The notes beneath the pieces were generated by a model. The model searched no databases. It was given only the letters and a program-made list of their open reading frames with translations, and was not told the origin of the DNA. The position numbers and the translations under genes are program-made. This document shows, one piece after another, positions 51,217 through 60,361 of a stretch of DNA of 64,000 bases (the first letter of the stretch is position 1; each line of letters begins with the position of its first letter). The stretch is taken from NCBI GenBank assembly GCA_000014925.1, contig CP000474.1, positions 3,348,001 through 3,412,000 of the forward strand, given 5' to 3'. The stretch comes from Paenarthrobacter aurescens TC1. Its GTDB lineage: Bacteria; Actinomycetota; Actinomycetes; Actinomycetales; Micrococcaceae.

Positions 51217-52217
51217 AAACCGTGCTGGTTTCTCGCCAATACGGTGTGCACTCGGCGGAGTCGGTCCAGCCACCAGTCCCGGCGCTCCCCCGGTGCCGCG
51301 TACTGCTCAAGCAGCCCGGGATCGGCGACTGTATCGCGTAACTGAATGGCGCCGTCGTCGGCCACCAGCGGGTCCAGTGTGATGTCCGAAGCGAACAGCG
51401 AGACGGTGCCAAGACCGCAGGCGTAGGGAAGGGATGGCAGGGCGGCCGCCAGTGCCAGCCCCGCACGGATGCCCACCGAGGTGTCCAAGGCAGAACTCAC
51501 GACGGCGGGCAGCCCGGCCTGGTTCACGATGTCCAGTGCCCGTGCGACTCCCCCGAGTGGTGCGACCTTGACCACGATGAGGTCAGCGGCGCCTGCCCGG
51601 GCAACACGCAGGGGGTCCTCTTCTTTGCGTACGCTCTCGTCCGCGGCGATGAGTACTGGCGTGCCGGCGGCGGCGAGCCGACGGCGGACCTTGGCCAGGC
51701 CGTCGATGGTGGGGACGGGTTGTTCGGCATACTCGAGTTCAACCGTGGAAAGTTTGCCCAAGGCTTCCACGGCCTGGTCCGTGTCCCATCCCCCGTTGGC
51801 ATCCACCCGGATTGCGGCGTCGGGAAGGGCCTCACGCACTGCATTGACCCGGGCGACGTCGTCCGCTAATTCCTGGCCCCGCTCGGCAACTTTGATCTTG
51901 ACGGCGTCCACCCTGCCGTAGCGCGCCAGCACCTCCGGTACGCGCTCTGCCGGGACAGCGGGAACGGTGGCATTGACCGGTATTCTGTCCCGCAATGGCG
52001 CGGGGAAACCTAGCCAACCAGCTTCCAAGGCGGCGGCCAGCCAGCGGGAGGATTCGTCGTCGTCGTATTCGGGAAACGGACAGAACTCACCCCAGCCGAA
52101 CGGTCCCCTCAAGAGGAGTGTCTCGCGCTCCATGATGCCGCGGAACTTCACGCGCATGGGCAGCGAGACTACGTGGGCGGAATCGAGGAGTTCTTCGAGG
52201 GAGGGAAGTGCAGGCAT
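51201..52217 (-). CDS. menC: o-Succinylbenzoate synthase
   Basis: The 338-residue enolase-superfamily enzyme makes o-succinylbenzoate for menaquinone. Catalytic and metal motifs: VDAVKIKVAERG (KxK), AIRVDANGGW (Asp), ELEYAEQPV (Glu), LIAADESV (Asp) and DLIVVKVAPLGG (Lys). ATG 52217 fits family N-termini. It stands apart from menD, menF and menG, and its 3' end overlaps the phoX promoter. Confidence 0.9.
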   Translation of the reverse strand: MPALPSLEELLDSAHVVSLPMRVKFRGIMERETLLLRGPFGWGEFCPFPEYDDDESSRWLAAALEAGWLGFPAPLRDRIPVNATVPAVPAERVPEVLARYGRVDAVKIKVAERGQELADDVARVNAVREALPDAAIRVDANGGWDTDQAVEALGKLSTVELEYAEQPVPTIDGLAKVRRRLAAAGTPVLIAADESVRKEEDPLRVARAGAADLIVVKVAPLGGVARALDIVNQAGLPAVVSSALDTSVGIRAGLALAAALPSLPYACGLGTVSLFASDITLDPLVADDGAIQLRDTVADPGLLEQYAAPGERRDWWLDRLRRVHTVLARNQHGLFTGS

Positions 52218-52278
52218 ATTGCCACTGTACCGGCGGCCTCCCGCCCCCAATCCAGGCCAATCCGGCTATGTGGAAAAC

Positions 52279-52884
52279 TTACTCAGTCCAGTACTTGCGC
52301 ACACTTTCCAGCGCTTGGGCCAGGTCCGCTCCGGGCAGGACAAGTGAGCTTTCCGGAATCCCCAGCGCATCCCACTGAGCCACCAACGTCGTATCCCCCT
52401 CCACGGGCAGCGGCCACAGCCAGTATCGGCCCGTGAACTGGACAAACTCGGCGTTATTGCTTCCTCCGCCACCTCCAAGGGTTGTCAGCACGGGCCCGGT
52501 GAAATCGTCAGTATCTTCGAAGGCCGACGGTCCGTGGACAGCAGCCACGGCCTTTCGTCCATCTGCCATGGCGACACCCAGTTGGAGTCCCGTCCTGGTG
52601 TCCAGGCTTGATCGCGGATGGTTGTAGCTCTCCTCCACGATCTCCCGCCATTCCTGGTCCGATTCGTTGCCGCGCAGCACGGACCACACCACGTCCAACA
52701 CGCAACCCGTGGAGTACACCTCCACCAGTTTCAGCACAATCACCGTGCGAGCGCTCTTGTGAACAAACCCGCCGTGCGCGATGCCGGGCAACTCGTCCGA
52801 CGGCGGACCGAACCACCCGGGTCGGATCGGTTGCGGTTGACGCGGCTGGGCTGGCGGCTCGGGGAAGTCGTCGAAGAAGCTCAT
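52279..52884 (-). CDS. Hypothetical protein
   Basis: The 201-residue soluble protein is not recognised. It begins with a Pro/Gln-rich segment (FPEPPAQPRQPQPIRPGWFG). The body has no signal or membrane segment, and ends QALESVRKYW. ATG 52884 starts after a non-coding extension. It is divergent from the DUF2510 gene 104 bases away. Confidence 0.6.
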   Translation of the reverse strand: MSFFDDFPEPPAQPRQPQPIRPGWFGPPSDELPGIAHGGFVHKSARTVIVLKLVEVYSTGCVLDVVWSVLRGNESDQEWREIVEESYNHPRSSLDTRTGLQLGVAMADGRKAVAAVHGPSAFEDTDDFTGPVLTTLGGGGGSNNAEFVQFTGRYWLWPLPVEGDTTLVAQWDALGIPESSLVLPGADLAQALESVRKYWTE

Positions 52885-52987
52885 GTTCAATCCATACACC
52901 GCCACGCGACGTCTGTGGAGGGGCTTGTGGCAAGCGAGAGACCGCAATCGCGATATTCTCAGAATCACGACTCATTGCGGGGGAATT

Positions 52988-53647
52988 ATGACTCAATCAA
53001 TGCCAGGTTCGACGACGCCTCCCGGCTGGTACCCGGACCCTTCGGATCCGCGCAGCGTCCGGTGGTGGGATGGACACGCGTGGACGGCGCACCAGGCGCC
53101 CGCCCAGTTCCAACAGCCGGGTCAGTTCCAGGCGCCCGGTCAGTTCCAACAACCGGTCCAACCGCCGCGCCCTGAGCTCAACCCACAAACTCCGGTGTAC
53201 AACCCGTTCATCTGGGCGATCACTTTGATGCCGCTGGTCTCCGTCCTGCTGTTGTTCACCTGGCAGCCGGAGTTCAGGATGATCACCACCACGGAGGGCG
53301 TTACCACCGTTGACCCCTTTGCGATGTACACCCCCGGATACTTCCTCCTGATGGGTTCAGGCTTCCTGTTCTATGGCCTCTCGGTTTTCTTCGCGTACCT
53401 GGACCGTCAGCGCCTCCTCAAGTCCGGCGTCGTCCGTCCTTTCCACTGGGCGTGGGCGTTCCTTAGCGCGCTTGTGTACGTGATCGGCCGCTCAGTGATT
53501 GTGCACAAGGTGGCGCCTAAGCGCGGGCTTTGGCCGGTTTGGGCCACCATTGCCGTGTTTGTTATCAGCATGGTCATTACCGGGATTTGGACGGCCAACT
53601 TCATGCAGTCCGTGTATTCCCAGCTGGGGTATTCGGTCCAGACGTGA
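52988..53647 (+). CDS. DUF2510 multi-pass membrane protein, paralogue 1
   Basis: The 219-residue protein has an N-terminal DUF2510 motif (PPGWYPDPSDPRSVRWWDGHA) of unknown role, a Gln/Pro-rich linker (FQQPGQFQAPGQFQQP, 3 short repeats), and about four membrane segments with LLKSGVVRPFHWAWAFLSAL. GGGGGAATT precedes the ATG. Its stop overlaps the GTG of the next, related gene (GTGA), so the two are translated together. Confidence 0.82.
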   Translation: MTQSMPGSTTPPGWYPDPSDPRSVRWWDGHAWTAHQAPAQFQQPGQFQAPGQFQQPVQPPRPELNPQTPVYNPFIWAITLMPLVSVLLLFTWQPEFRMITTTEGVTTVDPFAMYTPGYFLLMGSGFLFYGLSVFFAYLDRQRLLKSGVVRPFHWAWAFLSALVYVIGRSVIVHKVAPKRGLWPVWATIAVFVISMVITGIWTANFMQSVYSQLGYSVQT

Positions 53648-54231
53648 CAGTGCCCGGGTGGTATGCAGATGCTCGGGACCCCCACAGCCTCCGATGGTGG
53701 AACGGTACCGAGTGGGTAGACAACGTGGTACCTGCAGGGGTCCCACGTCCAGCGATTCAGCGCCCGATGCTTCGCCAAGGCCAAAGCGTTATGAATCCGT
53801 ACATCTGGCTTATTGCCGTCCTGCCTTTCCTGCCGGGGCTACTCATGCTGACGTGGCATATCGAGATCCGTACCTACACCCGGAACGGCACCCTCACTCT
53901 GGACCCCGCCACGATCATCAGTACTGGCTACTTCCTGATCTGGGGTGGATTGGTCTTCACCTATTGCTCCACGGTGGTGCTGGCCCTGCTTGATACCCGA
54001 CGCTTGCTAAGAACGGGCGTCGTGCGACCATTCCACTGGGCATGGTCCTTTCTGGGAGGGATCCCCTATGTCATTGGACGGTCGGTGGTAATCCACAAGG
54101 TGGCTCCACGGCGGGGTTTGTGGCCACTGGTGGTCATCCTCGCGGCATGGGGACTCTATTTCGTCGCAGGGACTATCAAGGCTTTGGATTTCATGGGGGC
54201 CGCGTTGCGTGAATTGGGTTACCCGGCTTGA
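53644..54231 (+). CDS. DUF2510 multi-pass membrane protein, paralogue 2
   Basis: The 195-residue protein begins VPGWYADARDPHSLRWWNGT, then four membrane segments with LLRTGVVRPFHWAWSFLGGI. It is a diverged tandem copy of the gene before it and lacks the Gln/Pro linker. The GTG start at 53644 gives a four-base overlap. Function unknown. Confidence 0.8.
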   Translation: MTVPGWYADARDPHSLRWWNGTEWVDNVVPAGVPRPAIQRPMLRQGQSVMNPYIWLIAVLPFLPGLLMLTWHIEIRTYTRNGTLTLDPATIISTGYFLIWGGLVFTYCSTVVLALLDTRRLLRTGVVRPFHWAWSFLGGIPYVIGRSVVIHKVAPRRGLWPLVVILAAWGLYFVAGTIKALDFMGAALRELGYPA

Positions 54232-54242
54232 CCCCACAGGAT

Positions 54243-54258
54243 CCTCACACGCGTTAGG
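54243..54258. promoter_or_regulatory. LacI-type operator upstream of the regulator
   Basis: CCTCACACGCGTTAGG differs in two of 16 positions from CCTAACACGTGTTAGG at 60220-60235. It is 34 bases before the regulator's ATG, so autoregulation is likely. Confidence 0.7.
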
Positions 54259-54292
54259 TAGACTGCTGACAATAAAGGACGGAAGGACTTCC

Positions 54293-55357
54293 ATGAACCG
54301 CAAGGCCACTGCACTGGACGTCGCCAAGAGGGCGGGTGTGTCCAGGAGCGCGGTCTCGCTGGTTCTGAATGGACGTGGCGACGGGAACGTGGCCAAGGAA
54401 AGTCAGGACCGGATCCGGCAGGCTGCACTGGAATTGAACTACTCCCCCAACGCTATTGCCCTGAGCCTGCGGAACCAGCGCTCTCGTGTGATCGGCATCC
54501 TGTCCGACGAAGTAGTGGTCAGCCCCTTTGACGGCAACATCATTGGTGGCGCAGACGATGTTGCCCGTAGTCGGGGATTCGTCACCGTGGTCATGGACAC
54601 GGAGCGCGATGCCGCCAGGGATGCGAGCGCCGTTGAGACCCTCCTGGACCGGCAGGTTGACGGGCTCATGTATGTGACCGTTGGCCTGAAGCCCATCGAG
54701 GTTCCTCAAGGGATGCTCCGTGTCCCGTCCGTCCTGGCCAACTGCTACGACGACCATCCCCAGCCGCAGCTGCATCACGTCATCCCGGACGAGGTCACCG
54801 GCGGCAGGCAGGCCACGGAACACCTGTTGCAGTTGGGCCATCGGGACATCGCACTGCTTGCCGGTTCGGAGGATTCGCCCGCAGCCCCGCTGCGCGTTCA
54901 GGGCTACAGGGACGCGCACGCCGCGGCCGACGCCCCGATCCGTGAGGACCGAATCTTCATGGCCGGCTGGGATATCGACGCCGGCTACCGCGGCACCATG
55001 AAACTGCTCGACGGCGCGTCCCCGGCTGATCGGCCCACGGCCATCATGTGCGCGAACGACCGCCTGGCCATCGGAGTTGCCCTCGCTGCCGCGCGTCTGG
55101 GACTCAGTGTTCCCGAGGACCTGTCCATCATGGGCTACGACGACGAAACCCGGATCGCCGACACCATGATCCCTGCCCTCACCACCATGGCGTTGCCCCT
55201 GCGGGAGATCGGCCGTGCCGCCATGACCACGCTGTTGGACGCGATCGAGGGCGCGGGCGAGGGCACCCACACAGCAGGAAAGGGAACCACCGTCGAAACG
55301 ATGGTTCCCTGCCGCTTAGTGGTGCGCGAGTCCACAGGACCCGCCCCCACCCGCTAA
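54293..55357 (+). CDS. LacI-family regulator of the fructoside cluster
   Basis: The 354-residue protein starts with the LacI helix-turn-helix and hinge (ATALDVAKRAGVSRSAVSLV, then SPNAIALSLRNQRSRVIGIL), followed by the periplasmic-binding-like ligand domain (GFVTVVMDTERD, DGLMYVTVGL, HRDIALLAGSEDSPAAPLR, MCANDRLAIGVALAAARLGL, then IMGYDDETRI). It is convergent with the GH32-ABC operon, whose upstream region holds two matching operators. Repression relieved by a fructoside is likely. Confidence 0.9.
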   Translation: MNRKATALDVAKRAGVSRSAVSLVLNGRGDGNVAKESQDRIRQAALELNYSPNAIALSLRNQRSRVIGILSDEVVVSPFDGNIIGGADDVARSRGFVTVVMDTERDAARDASAVETLLDRQVDGLMYVTVGLKPIEVPQGMLRVPSVLANCYDDHPQPQLHHVIPDEVTGGRQATEHLLQLGHRDIALLAGSEDSPAAPLRVQGYRDAHAAADAPIREDRIFMAGWDIDAGYRGTMKLLDGASPADRPTAIMCANDRLAIGVALAAARLGLSVPEDLSIMGYDDETRIADTMIPALTTMALPLREIGRAAMTTLLDAIEGAGEGTHTAGKGTTVETMVPCRLVVRESTGPAPTR

Positions 55358-55360
55358 CAC

Positions 55361-55498
55361 CTCGTTGCGAGGCCCGCTCTACACCCCTCGACACACCCAT
55401 AACCTGCAAAGCCGGCCTCGCAACACGCAGCCCCCTCGTTGCGAGGCCCGCTCTACACCCCTCGACACACCCATAACCTGCAAAGCAGGCCTCGCAAC
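55361..55498. repeat. Two-copy 64-bp direct repeat with hairpin ends
   Basis: Copies at 55361-55424 and 55435-55498 are nearly identical. Each begins GTTGCGAGGCC (after CTC) and ends GGCCTCGCAAC, an 11-bp perfect inverted pair, so each can fold as a long-loop hairpin. They lie between the convergent lacI-type gene and GH32 gene and may act as a double terminator. Confidence 0.85.
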
Positions 55499-55522
55499 GG
55501 ACGCACGACGACGGCCTGCCGC

Positions 55523-56920
55523 CTAGGCGGGGAGCGTCAACTCCCATACGTCGGCAGTCGTGCCGGCGGGCAAGGTAAGCTGCCATTCCTCCCCCGGAGC
55601 CGGGTAGGCCCGGAGGGTCGTAGCCACGGAACCGGCGCGGTAAACCTCCACGAGGGAAGCATCGAGGAAGATCCGCAGCTCCTCCCCCGCGGCCAAGGAA
55701 CCCGAGTAGACCACCTGCGCATCGGTGCCGGAACCGAGCAGCAGTTCCACGGCTCCGGATACTGAATTGGCATCACCGCGAACCAGGACCTCGGCGAACC
55801 CCGGCAACGCAACGGAACCAGCAGCACCCGTAACCACGGAAGCACCCCGGTACGCCTCAACCTCGGGCGCAGGAGAAACGGCGAGCGCCCCGTCCACCAC
55901 GGACAAAACGCGGGGATGCGTCAACACACCCGACCACCCGGCGTCGTCAATTTCTTCTTGAGTGCGGCCCCGGCGACCGTCGCGACCGGGACCTTCATTG
56001 GCCCACCCCCACAGCAACGCAGCAGGCGCAGAGCCAGGCGCAGCGTCAGCCGAACCATAAGAGAGCTGCACGATCTGCGGGGCATAGAAGTCGCGGCCAA
56101 GATCGGACTTTCCCCCGGAAGAGGGCATAAACACAGGCAGCCCGGTCGCGGGATCCGAGGTCAGGGACCCAATCAAATGCCCTACCCCGTTGGCGTGCTC
56201 GTGGTCGTCGCCGGAGAGCCATAGGGAGAACATCATGACCCATTCGCCGGAAGGTACCTGCACCAGCTGGGGGCACTCCCAGATCTCGGCGGGCGTGTGC
56301 TGAGCTGCCACGGGATCAGCAGTGGTCAGCCAAATCCCTTGGTACTGCCAGGAATCCATGTCCTCAACCGTGTACAACAGCAAGGCCGCGCGCCCGTCGG
56401 AGAGGCCCGCTCCCTGCATGGCGTATCGGGCGCCGTTGAAGCGGAAAATGAAGGGATCGCGCACAGCGGTGACCAGCGGATCAGCGGGCATCGACGCAGC
56501 AACGTGCCCGTCCTGCTTCCACGTCACAAGGTCGGAGGAACCGCGGGCAATCACCACCTGGGAATGGCCGCCATGGTCCTTGATCCCGGAGTAGGCCGCG
56601 GTGGGCACGCCATCATCGGAGGTCACCACGCCCGTCCAGCATCCAGCGGAGTCCGGCCCGCCTGCCTGAGGCGAAAGCGCTACGGAGTGCTCTTCCCAAC
56701 GCACCAGGTCCGGAGAGCTCACATGCCCCCACTGGATCTGCGAGTGCCGGGCGGAGTCCGGGTTGTATTGGAAGAACACGTGATAGCGGCCGTTGATGTA
56801 GCTGATGCCGTTGGGATCGTTGATCCAGCCCTGTGCCGGACGCGGGTGGAAGCGCGGGAACGCGGGATCCGGGTGCGTCGAGGCAGCCAACAGGGAATCA
56901 AACAGTGCAAGGTCCGTCAA
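55523..56920 (-). CDS. GH32 beta-fructosidase
   Basis: The 465-residue glycosidase hydrolyses beta-fructosides such as sucrose, inulin or levan oligomers. Motifs: WINDPNG (nucleophile Asp, about residue 34), FFQYNPDS, FWGHVSSPDLV-type variant IQWGHVSSPDLVRWE, VRDPFIF (transition-state Asp) and PAEIWECPQL (acid/base Glu). The C-terminal beta-sandwich ends ADVWELTLPA. A TTG at 56920 has AAAGGGG at the right distance, so it is preferred to the TTG at 56935. No signal peptide: it acts inside the cell on imported sugar. Confidence 0.9.
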   Translation of the reverse strand: MTDLALFDSLLAASTHPDPAFPRFHPRPAQGWINDPNGISYINGRYHVFFQYNPDSARHSQIQWGHVSSPDLVRWEEHSVALSPQAGGPDSAGCWTGVVTSDDGVPTAAYSGIKDHGGHSQVVIARGSSDLVTWKQDGHVAASMPADPLVTAVRDPFIFRFNGARYAMQGAGLSDGRAALLLYTVEDMDSWQYQGIWLTTADPVAAQHTPAEIWECPQLVQVPSGEWVMMFSLWLSGDDHEHANGVGHLIGSLTSDPATGLPVFMPSSGGKSDLGRDFYAPQIVQLSYGSADAAPGSAPAALLWGWANEGPGRDGRRGRTQEEIDDAGWSGVLTHPRVLSVVDGALAVSPAPEVEAYRGASVVTGAAGSVALPGFAEVLVRGDANSVSGAVELLLGSGTDAQVVYSGSLAAGEELRIFLDASLVEVYRAGSVATTLRAYPAPGEEWQLTLPAGTTADVWELTLPA

Positions 56921-56947
56921 CGGAACCCCTTTCAAAAGAGCGGAAAG

Positions 56948-57820
56948 TTACTTGCCCGTGCCTGCGGTGAGTCCGTCCTGCAGCGCGCGCTGGCCGAACA
57001 TGAACACCACCAGCGCGGGAATCATGGAGAGGACAACGCCGGCCAGGACCACGGAGATGCTTCCGGTGCCGAGGTTGCCTTGGAGTGAGACCAGGCCCAG
57101 CGGAAGGGTGAAGTTCTGCTCGGAAATGGTCATGATGAGTGGCCTGAAGAACTCGTTCCAGTGGAAGTTGAACGCCAGGATGCCCACTATCGCCAGGCCC
57201 GGCATGGCCAGCGGTGCGTACACGGAACGGAACGTCCGCCACGGCGAGGCGCCGTCGATCGCGGCCGCTTCGGCGAGCTCGCCCGGCAACCCCATGAAGT
57301 ACTGGCGCATCAGGAAGGTGCCGAACGCCGTCGGGATGGCCGGAATGATCAGCGCGAGCAGCGTGTCGGAGAGTCCGACGCCGCGGATCAGCATGAACAC
57401 GGGAACGATCGTGACCTGCGCGGGCACCATCATGGTGGCCAGCACGATCGAGAACAGCGCGCCGCGTCCCCGGAACTTGAGGTGGGCGAAGGCGTACCCT
57501 GCCAGTGCTGCGGTGATCATCTGCCCTACCGCGATCAGACCCGTCACCAGCGCACTGTTCACTACCAGTGCCACGATGTTGAGCTGCTTGAACACTTGCT
57601 CATAGGAGGTCAGGTCCGGGTTCAGCGGCAGGAAGGCGGGCGGCAGCTGGAAGGATTCCGACGGCGGACGCAGCGAGGTGGACAGCGTCCACAGCACAGG
57701 GCCCAGGACGAAGACGGACGCGATCAGCAAGACGACGACGCGGACGGCCACTGACCAGTCGCGCTTCTTCCGCGTGACTACAGGCGCCGTGGTGGTGACA
57801 CGTTCTTGAATGGTGGTCAT
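56948..57820 (-). CDS. Carbohydrate ABC permease, MalG type
   Basis: The 290-residue protein has six membrane segments and the EAA loop seen as AEAAAIDGASPWRTFRSVYAP, followed by LAIVGILAFNFHWNEFF. It pairs with the MalF-type permease upstream (gap 8 bases). The sugar ATPase is not encoded here; a shared MsiK-like ATPase elsewhere is expected for this transporter class. Confidence 0.91.
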   Translation of the reverse strand: MTTIQERVTTTAPVVTRKKRDWSVAVRVVVLLIASVFVLGPVLWTLSTSLRPPSESFQLPPAFLPLNPDLTSYEQVFKQLNIVALVVNSALVTGLIAVGQMITAALAGYAFAHLKFRGRGALFSIVLATMMVPAQVTIVPVFMLIRGVGLSDTLLALIIPAIPTAFGTFLMRQYFMGLPGELAEAAAIDGASPWRTFRSVYAPLAMPGLAIVGILAFNFHWNEFFRPLIMTISEQNFTLPLGLVSLQGNLGTGSISVVLAGVVLSMIPALVVFMFGQRALQDGLTAGTGK

Positions 57821-57828
57821 GGCGGGCC

Positions 57829-58791
57829 TTACTGGTAGAAGACGAATCGTTTGCTGAGCCGGAACTGTGCGGCGGTGATGGCCATGATGATGAGCGTCAG
57901 GATCACGCCGATCGCCGATGCCTGACCGAACTCAAGGCGCTGGAACGCGGACTCGAAAATCACCATGACGGCTGTGCGGGTCGAGTCGCCGGGGCCACCG
58001 CGGGTGAGCACGTAGGGCTGGTCGAACACTTGCAGAGCGTTGATGATCGCCATCACCGAGGCCACCAGTGTGGTGGGGCTCAGCAGCGGCAGGGTGACGA
58101 ACCAGTGCTTGCGCCAGCCCGTGGCACCGTCGATCGATGCGGCCTCGTACGTCTCCACCGGAATGGAGGCCAGCCCACCGATGAACAGCAGGAACGAGAA
58201 CCCGAAATTCTGCCACACGTACACAAGAATGACGACGGCGGCGGACCCGGTTGGCGTCGTCAGCCACGGAACCGCTGGGATGCCAACAATGGACAGCAAC
58301 CAGTTCACGACGCCGAATTGCTCGTTGAAGAGGTAGCGCATGAAGATCGATACCGATGCCGCGGACAGGATCAGCGGGAAGAAGAAAGCGGAGCGGAAGA
58401 ACACCCTCAGCCAAGCCGGGAGTTTCTCCTGCACCATGATCGCCAGGCCGAGTGCCAGTCCGAGTTGGAGTGCCACAGCCACAATCACAAACACGATCGT
58501 GTTGATGAACGACACCCTGACAGTGGGGTCCTGGACTACCTCGGCAAAGTTGTCGAAGCCCACGAATGTTGGTGCCGAGATGATGTCCCAGCGGAAGAAT
58601 GCCAACGCGATCGAGGCGATAATCGGCAACAGGGTGAAGATGCCCATGCCCACGATGGTGGGCGCCAAGAAGGCCCAAGGCAGCCAGCGTTGCTGCATCC
58701 GGCCGCGCTTGGACGGCTGCGTGTGTTTGTGGATCGGCTTCCGTCCCGGCTCGCTCCCCGTCCCCGTGGGCGTACTGGTTGCGGTGCTCAT
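57829..58791 (-). CDS. Carbohydrate ABC permease, MalF type
   Basis: The 320-residue membrane protein has a cytoplasmic basic tail (1-35), six segments and the coupling loop YEAASIDGATGWRKHWFVTL, with PTTLVASVMAIINALQVFDQ behind it. Its ATG overlaps the binding-protein stop by four bases. Part of the fructoside importer. Confidence 0.91.
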   Translation of the reverse strand: MSTATSTPTGTGSEPGRKPIHKHTQPSKRGRMQQRWLPWAFLAPTIVGMGIFTLLPIIASIALAFFRWDIISAPTFVGFDNFAEVVQDPTVRVSFINTIVFVIVAVALQLGLALGLAIMVQEKLPAWLRVFFRSAFFFPLILSAASVSIFMRYLFNEQFGVVNWLLSIVGIPAVPWLTTPTGSAAVVILVYVWQNFGFSFLLFIGGLASIPVETYEAASIDGATGWRKHWFVTLPLLSPTTLVASVMAIINALQVFDQPYVLTRGGPGDSTRTAVMVIFESAFQRLEFGQASAIGVILTLIIMAITAAQFRLSKRFVFYQ

Positions 58792-60206
58792 GGCTGCCTC
58801 CTCAGGGCCAGTTCAAGGTCGCGCTGCATGGAACTGAGGGCGTCCTTGAGTTGACGCTCGTCTCCACTCACAGCCAGGCTTACGTTTTTCATGAGGGCGG
58901 TTTCGACGGCGGCCTGCTGGGGTGGCGCTGGAATGGGACCTGTGGTGGGGAACCTGTCCAAGGTGTCGTAGAAGACCTTCCAGTTCCGCGGACCTGTTCC
59001 CGCGTAGAGCTGCTCGTTGACCATTGAACGACGCGCAGGCGTGGTGTTCGGTGTGGGGAACACGATTTGCATGGCTTCACGGCTGGAGCTGAACTTCACC
59101 CATTCCCAGGCGGCGTCCTTGTCTTTGGCGGTTCTCATGATCGCGTACCCTGCCGTGCCGAACTGGTGGCGCTGGGTCCGCCACTTCGGGAAGAACTGGA
59201 CGTCGAAATCGCTCTCTGTCATCCCCGCCTCGTGGAGGCCTTGGACCCAATAGCCGCCTGCCGGCGTCGTACCTATCCTGTTGGACGCAAAAAGGCCGAT
59301 CAGCGCGCTGCCGCCGCCTTCCTCGGGCCGCACACCCAGTCCGTCTTTGACCAGTCCGCGGAGGTAGTCGAAGGATTCGAAGACCCGGGGATCATCGGCG
59401 TTGGGTTCAAGCCACTGGTAGCCGCCGGAGCGGAGGCTGCGCGTGGGGTCGTTGGCATAGAAGCCGTCCCACAACCATTCGCCGCCCGGGGACTTGGTTT
59501 CCTTGAGGAAGCTGGTGTCGTTCGCGTAGAGCCACGGCACCACTCCGCCGAAGAGACGGTTGGTCCAGTAGTAAGGGGTGAAGTCGGCCGGCTTGGCCTT
59601 CTTCATTGCAGCGAGTGTGCTGCGGAAGTCCGTGTGCGTCCAGTTGTCGGACGGCCGCTCCAGGCCCGCCGAACGGAGTGACGCCGTGTTGTAGTACATG
59701 TTGGCCGCGTTCCAGTCGATGGGGAGCTGGAACAGGCTGCCTTTGTACATGAACGCTTCCACCAGGCTGGGGTGGACGTCCGCGAAGTACTCCTTCATAT
59801 GGTCGGCGTCGCGGCGCAGGAATTCGTCCAGCGGGTGGGCCAGTTTCTCGGCGAAGAGCTGGGCACCTTCCGTAGCCACGTACACGACGTCCGGCGGGGT
59901 GCCTGCTGCCACCATGGTGAGGATCTTGGTGAAGAAGTCCTTCCAGTCCACGGCTTGGATCGCTTGGACCTTCACCTTGATTTCGGGGTGGACCTTGGCG
60001 AAGGCGTCGATGACCTTCTGGCGGGCGGCGGCGTCTGCGGCGGTGCCCATGATGGCGATGCTCAGGCTGTTGTCTCCCCGGCCTGGAATGTCGGCCCCGG
60101 TCAGGCGCGGCCACGACGCCGCGGTGACTCCAACAATTCCGGCGCCGAGGGCTGTGAGGGCACTTCTACGTGTGAATTCACGCAAAGCTCCATTGGTTCC
60201 CGACAT
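58788..60206 (-). CDS. Sugar ABC transporter binding protein
   Basis: The 472-residue extracellular binding protein starts at ATG 60206 with GGAAGGAAAT ahead. The signal region has a twin-arginine look (FTRRSALTALGAGIVG, RR about 13-14), so Tat export is possible. The SBP_bac_1 fold is supported by SIAIMGTAADAAARQKVIDA, VYVATEGAQLFAEKLAHPLD and PIDWNAANMYYNTASL. First gene of SBP-MalF-MalG-GH32. Confidence 0.88.
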   Translation of the reverse strand: MSGTNGALREFTRRSALTALGAGIVGVTAASWPRLTGADIPGRGDNSLSIAIMGTAADAAARQKVIDAFAKVHPEIKVKVQAIQAVDWKDFFTKILTMVAAGTPPDVVYVATEGAQLFAEKLAHPLDEFLRRDADHMKEYFADVHPSLVEAFMYKGSLFQLPIDWNAANMYYNTASLRSAGLERPSDNWTHTDFRSTLAAMKKAKPADFTPYYWTNRLFGGVVPWLYANDTSFLKETKSPGGEWLWDGFYANDPTRSLRSGGYQWLEPNADDPRVFESFDYLRGLVKDGLGVRPEEGGGSALIGLFASNRIGTTPAGGYWVQGLHEAGMTESDFDVQFFPKWRTQRHQFGTAGYAIMRTAKDKDAAWEWVKFSSSREAMQIVFPTPNTTPARRSMVNEQLYAGTGPRNWKVFYDTLDRFPTTGPIPAPPQQAAVETALMKNVSLAVSGDERQLKDALSSMQRDLELALRRQP

Positions 60207-60219
60207 GTAGATTTCCTTC

Positions 60220-60235
60220 CCTAACACGTGTTAGG
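60220..60235. promoter_or_regulatory. LacI-type operator 1 of the fructoside operon
   Basis: CCTAACACGTGTTAGG is a perfect 16-base palindrome 14 bases before the binding-protein ATG, next to its ribosome site. Confidence 0.88.
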
Positions 60236-60251
60236 AAGCCTAAACCTGCCA

Positions 60252-60267
60252 CCTAACACGTGTCAAG
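60252..60267. promoter_or_regulatory. LacI-type operator 2 of the fructoside operon
   Basis: CCTAACACGTGTCAAG matches operator 1 in its first 12 bases. The centre spacing of 32 bases is about three helical turns, allowing cooperative binding on one face. Confidence 0.78.
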
Positions 60268-60361
60268 CATCACAGGAATGTTGCGAGGGTCTCACTTCCG
60301 GCCGCCACGCGCCGAGCGAACTCACACGGGCCACCCAGAGAACTGTGGCAGTCTAGTCAGA

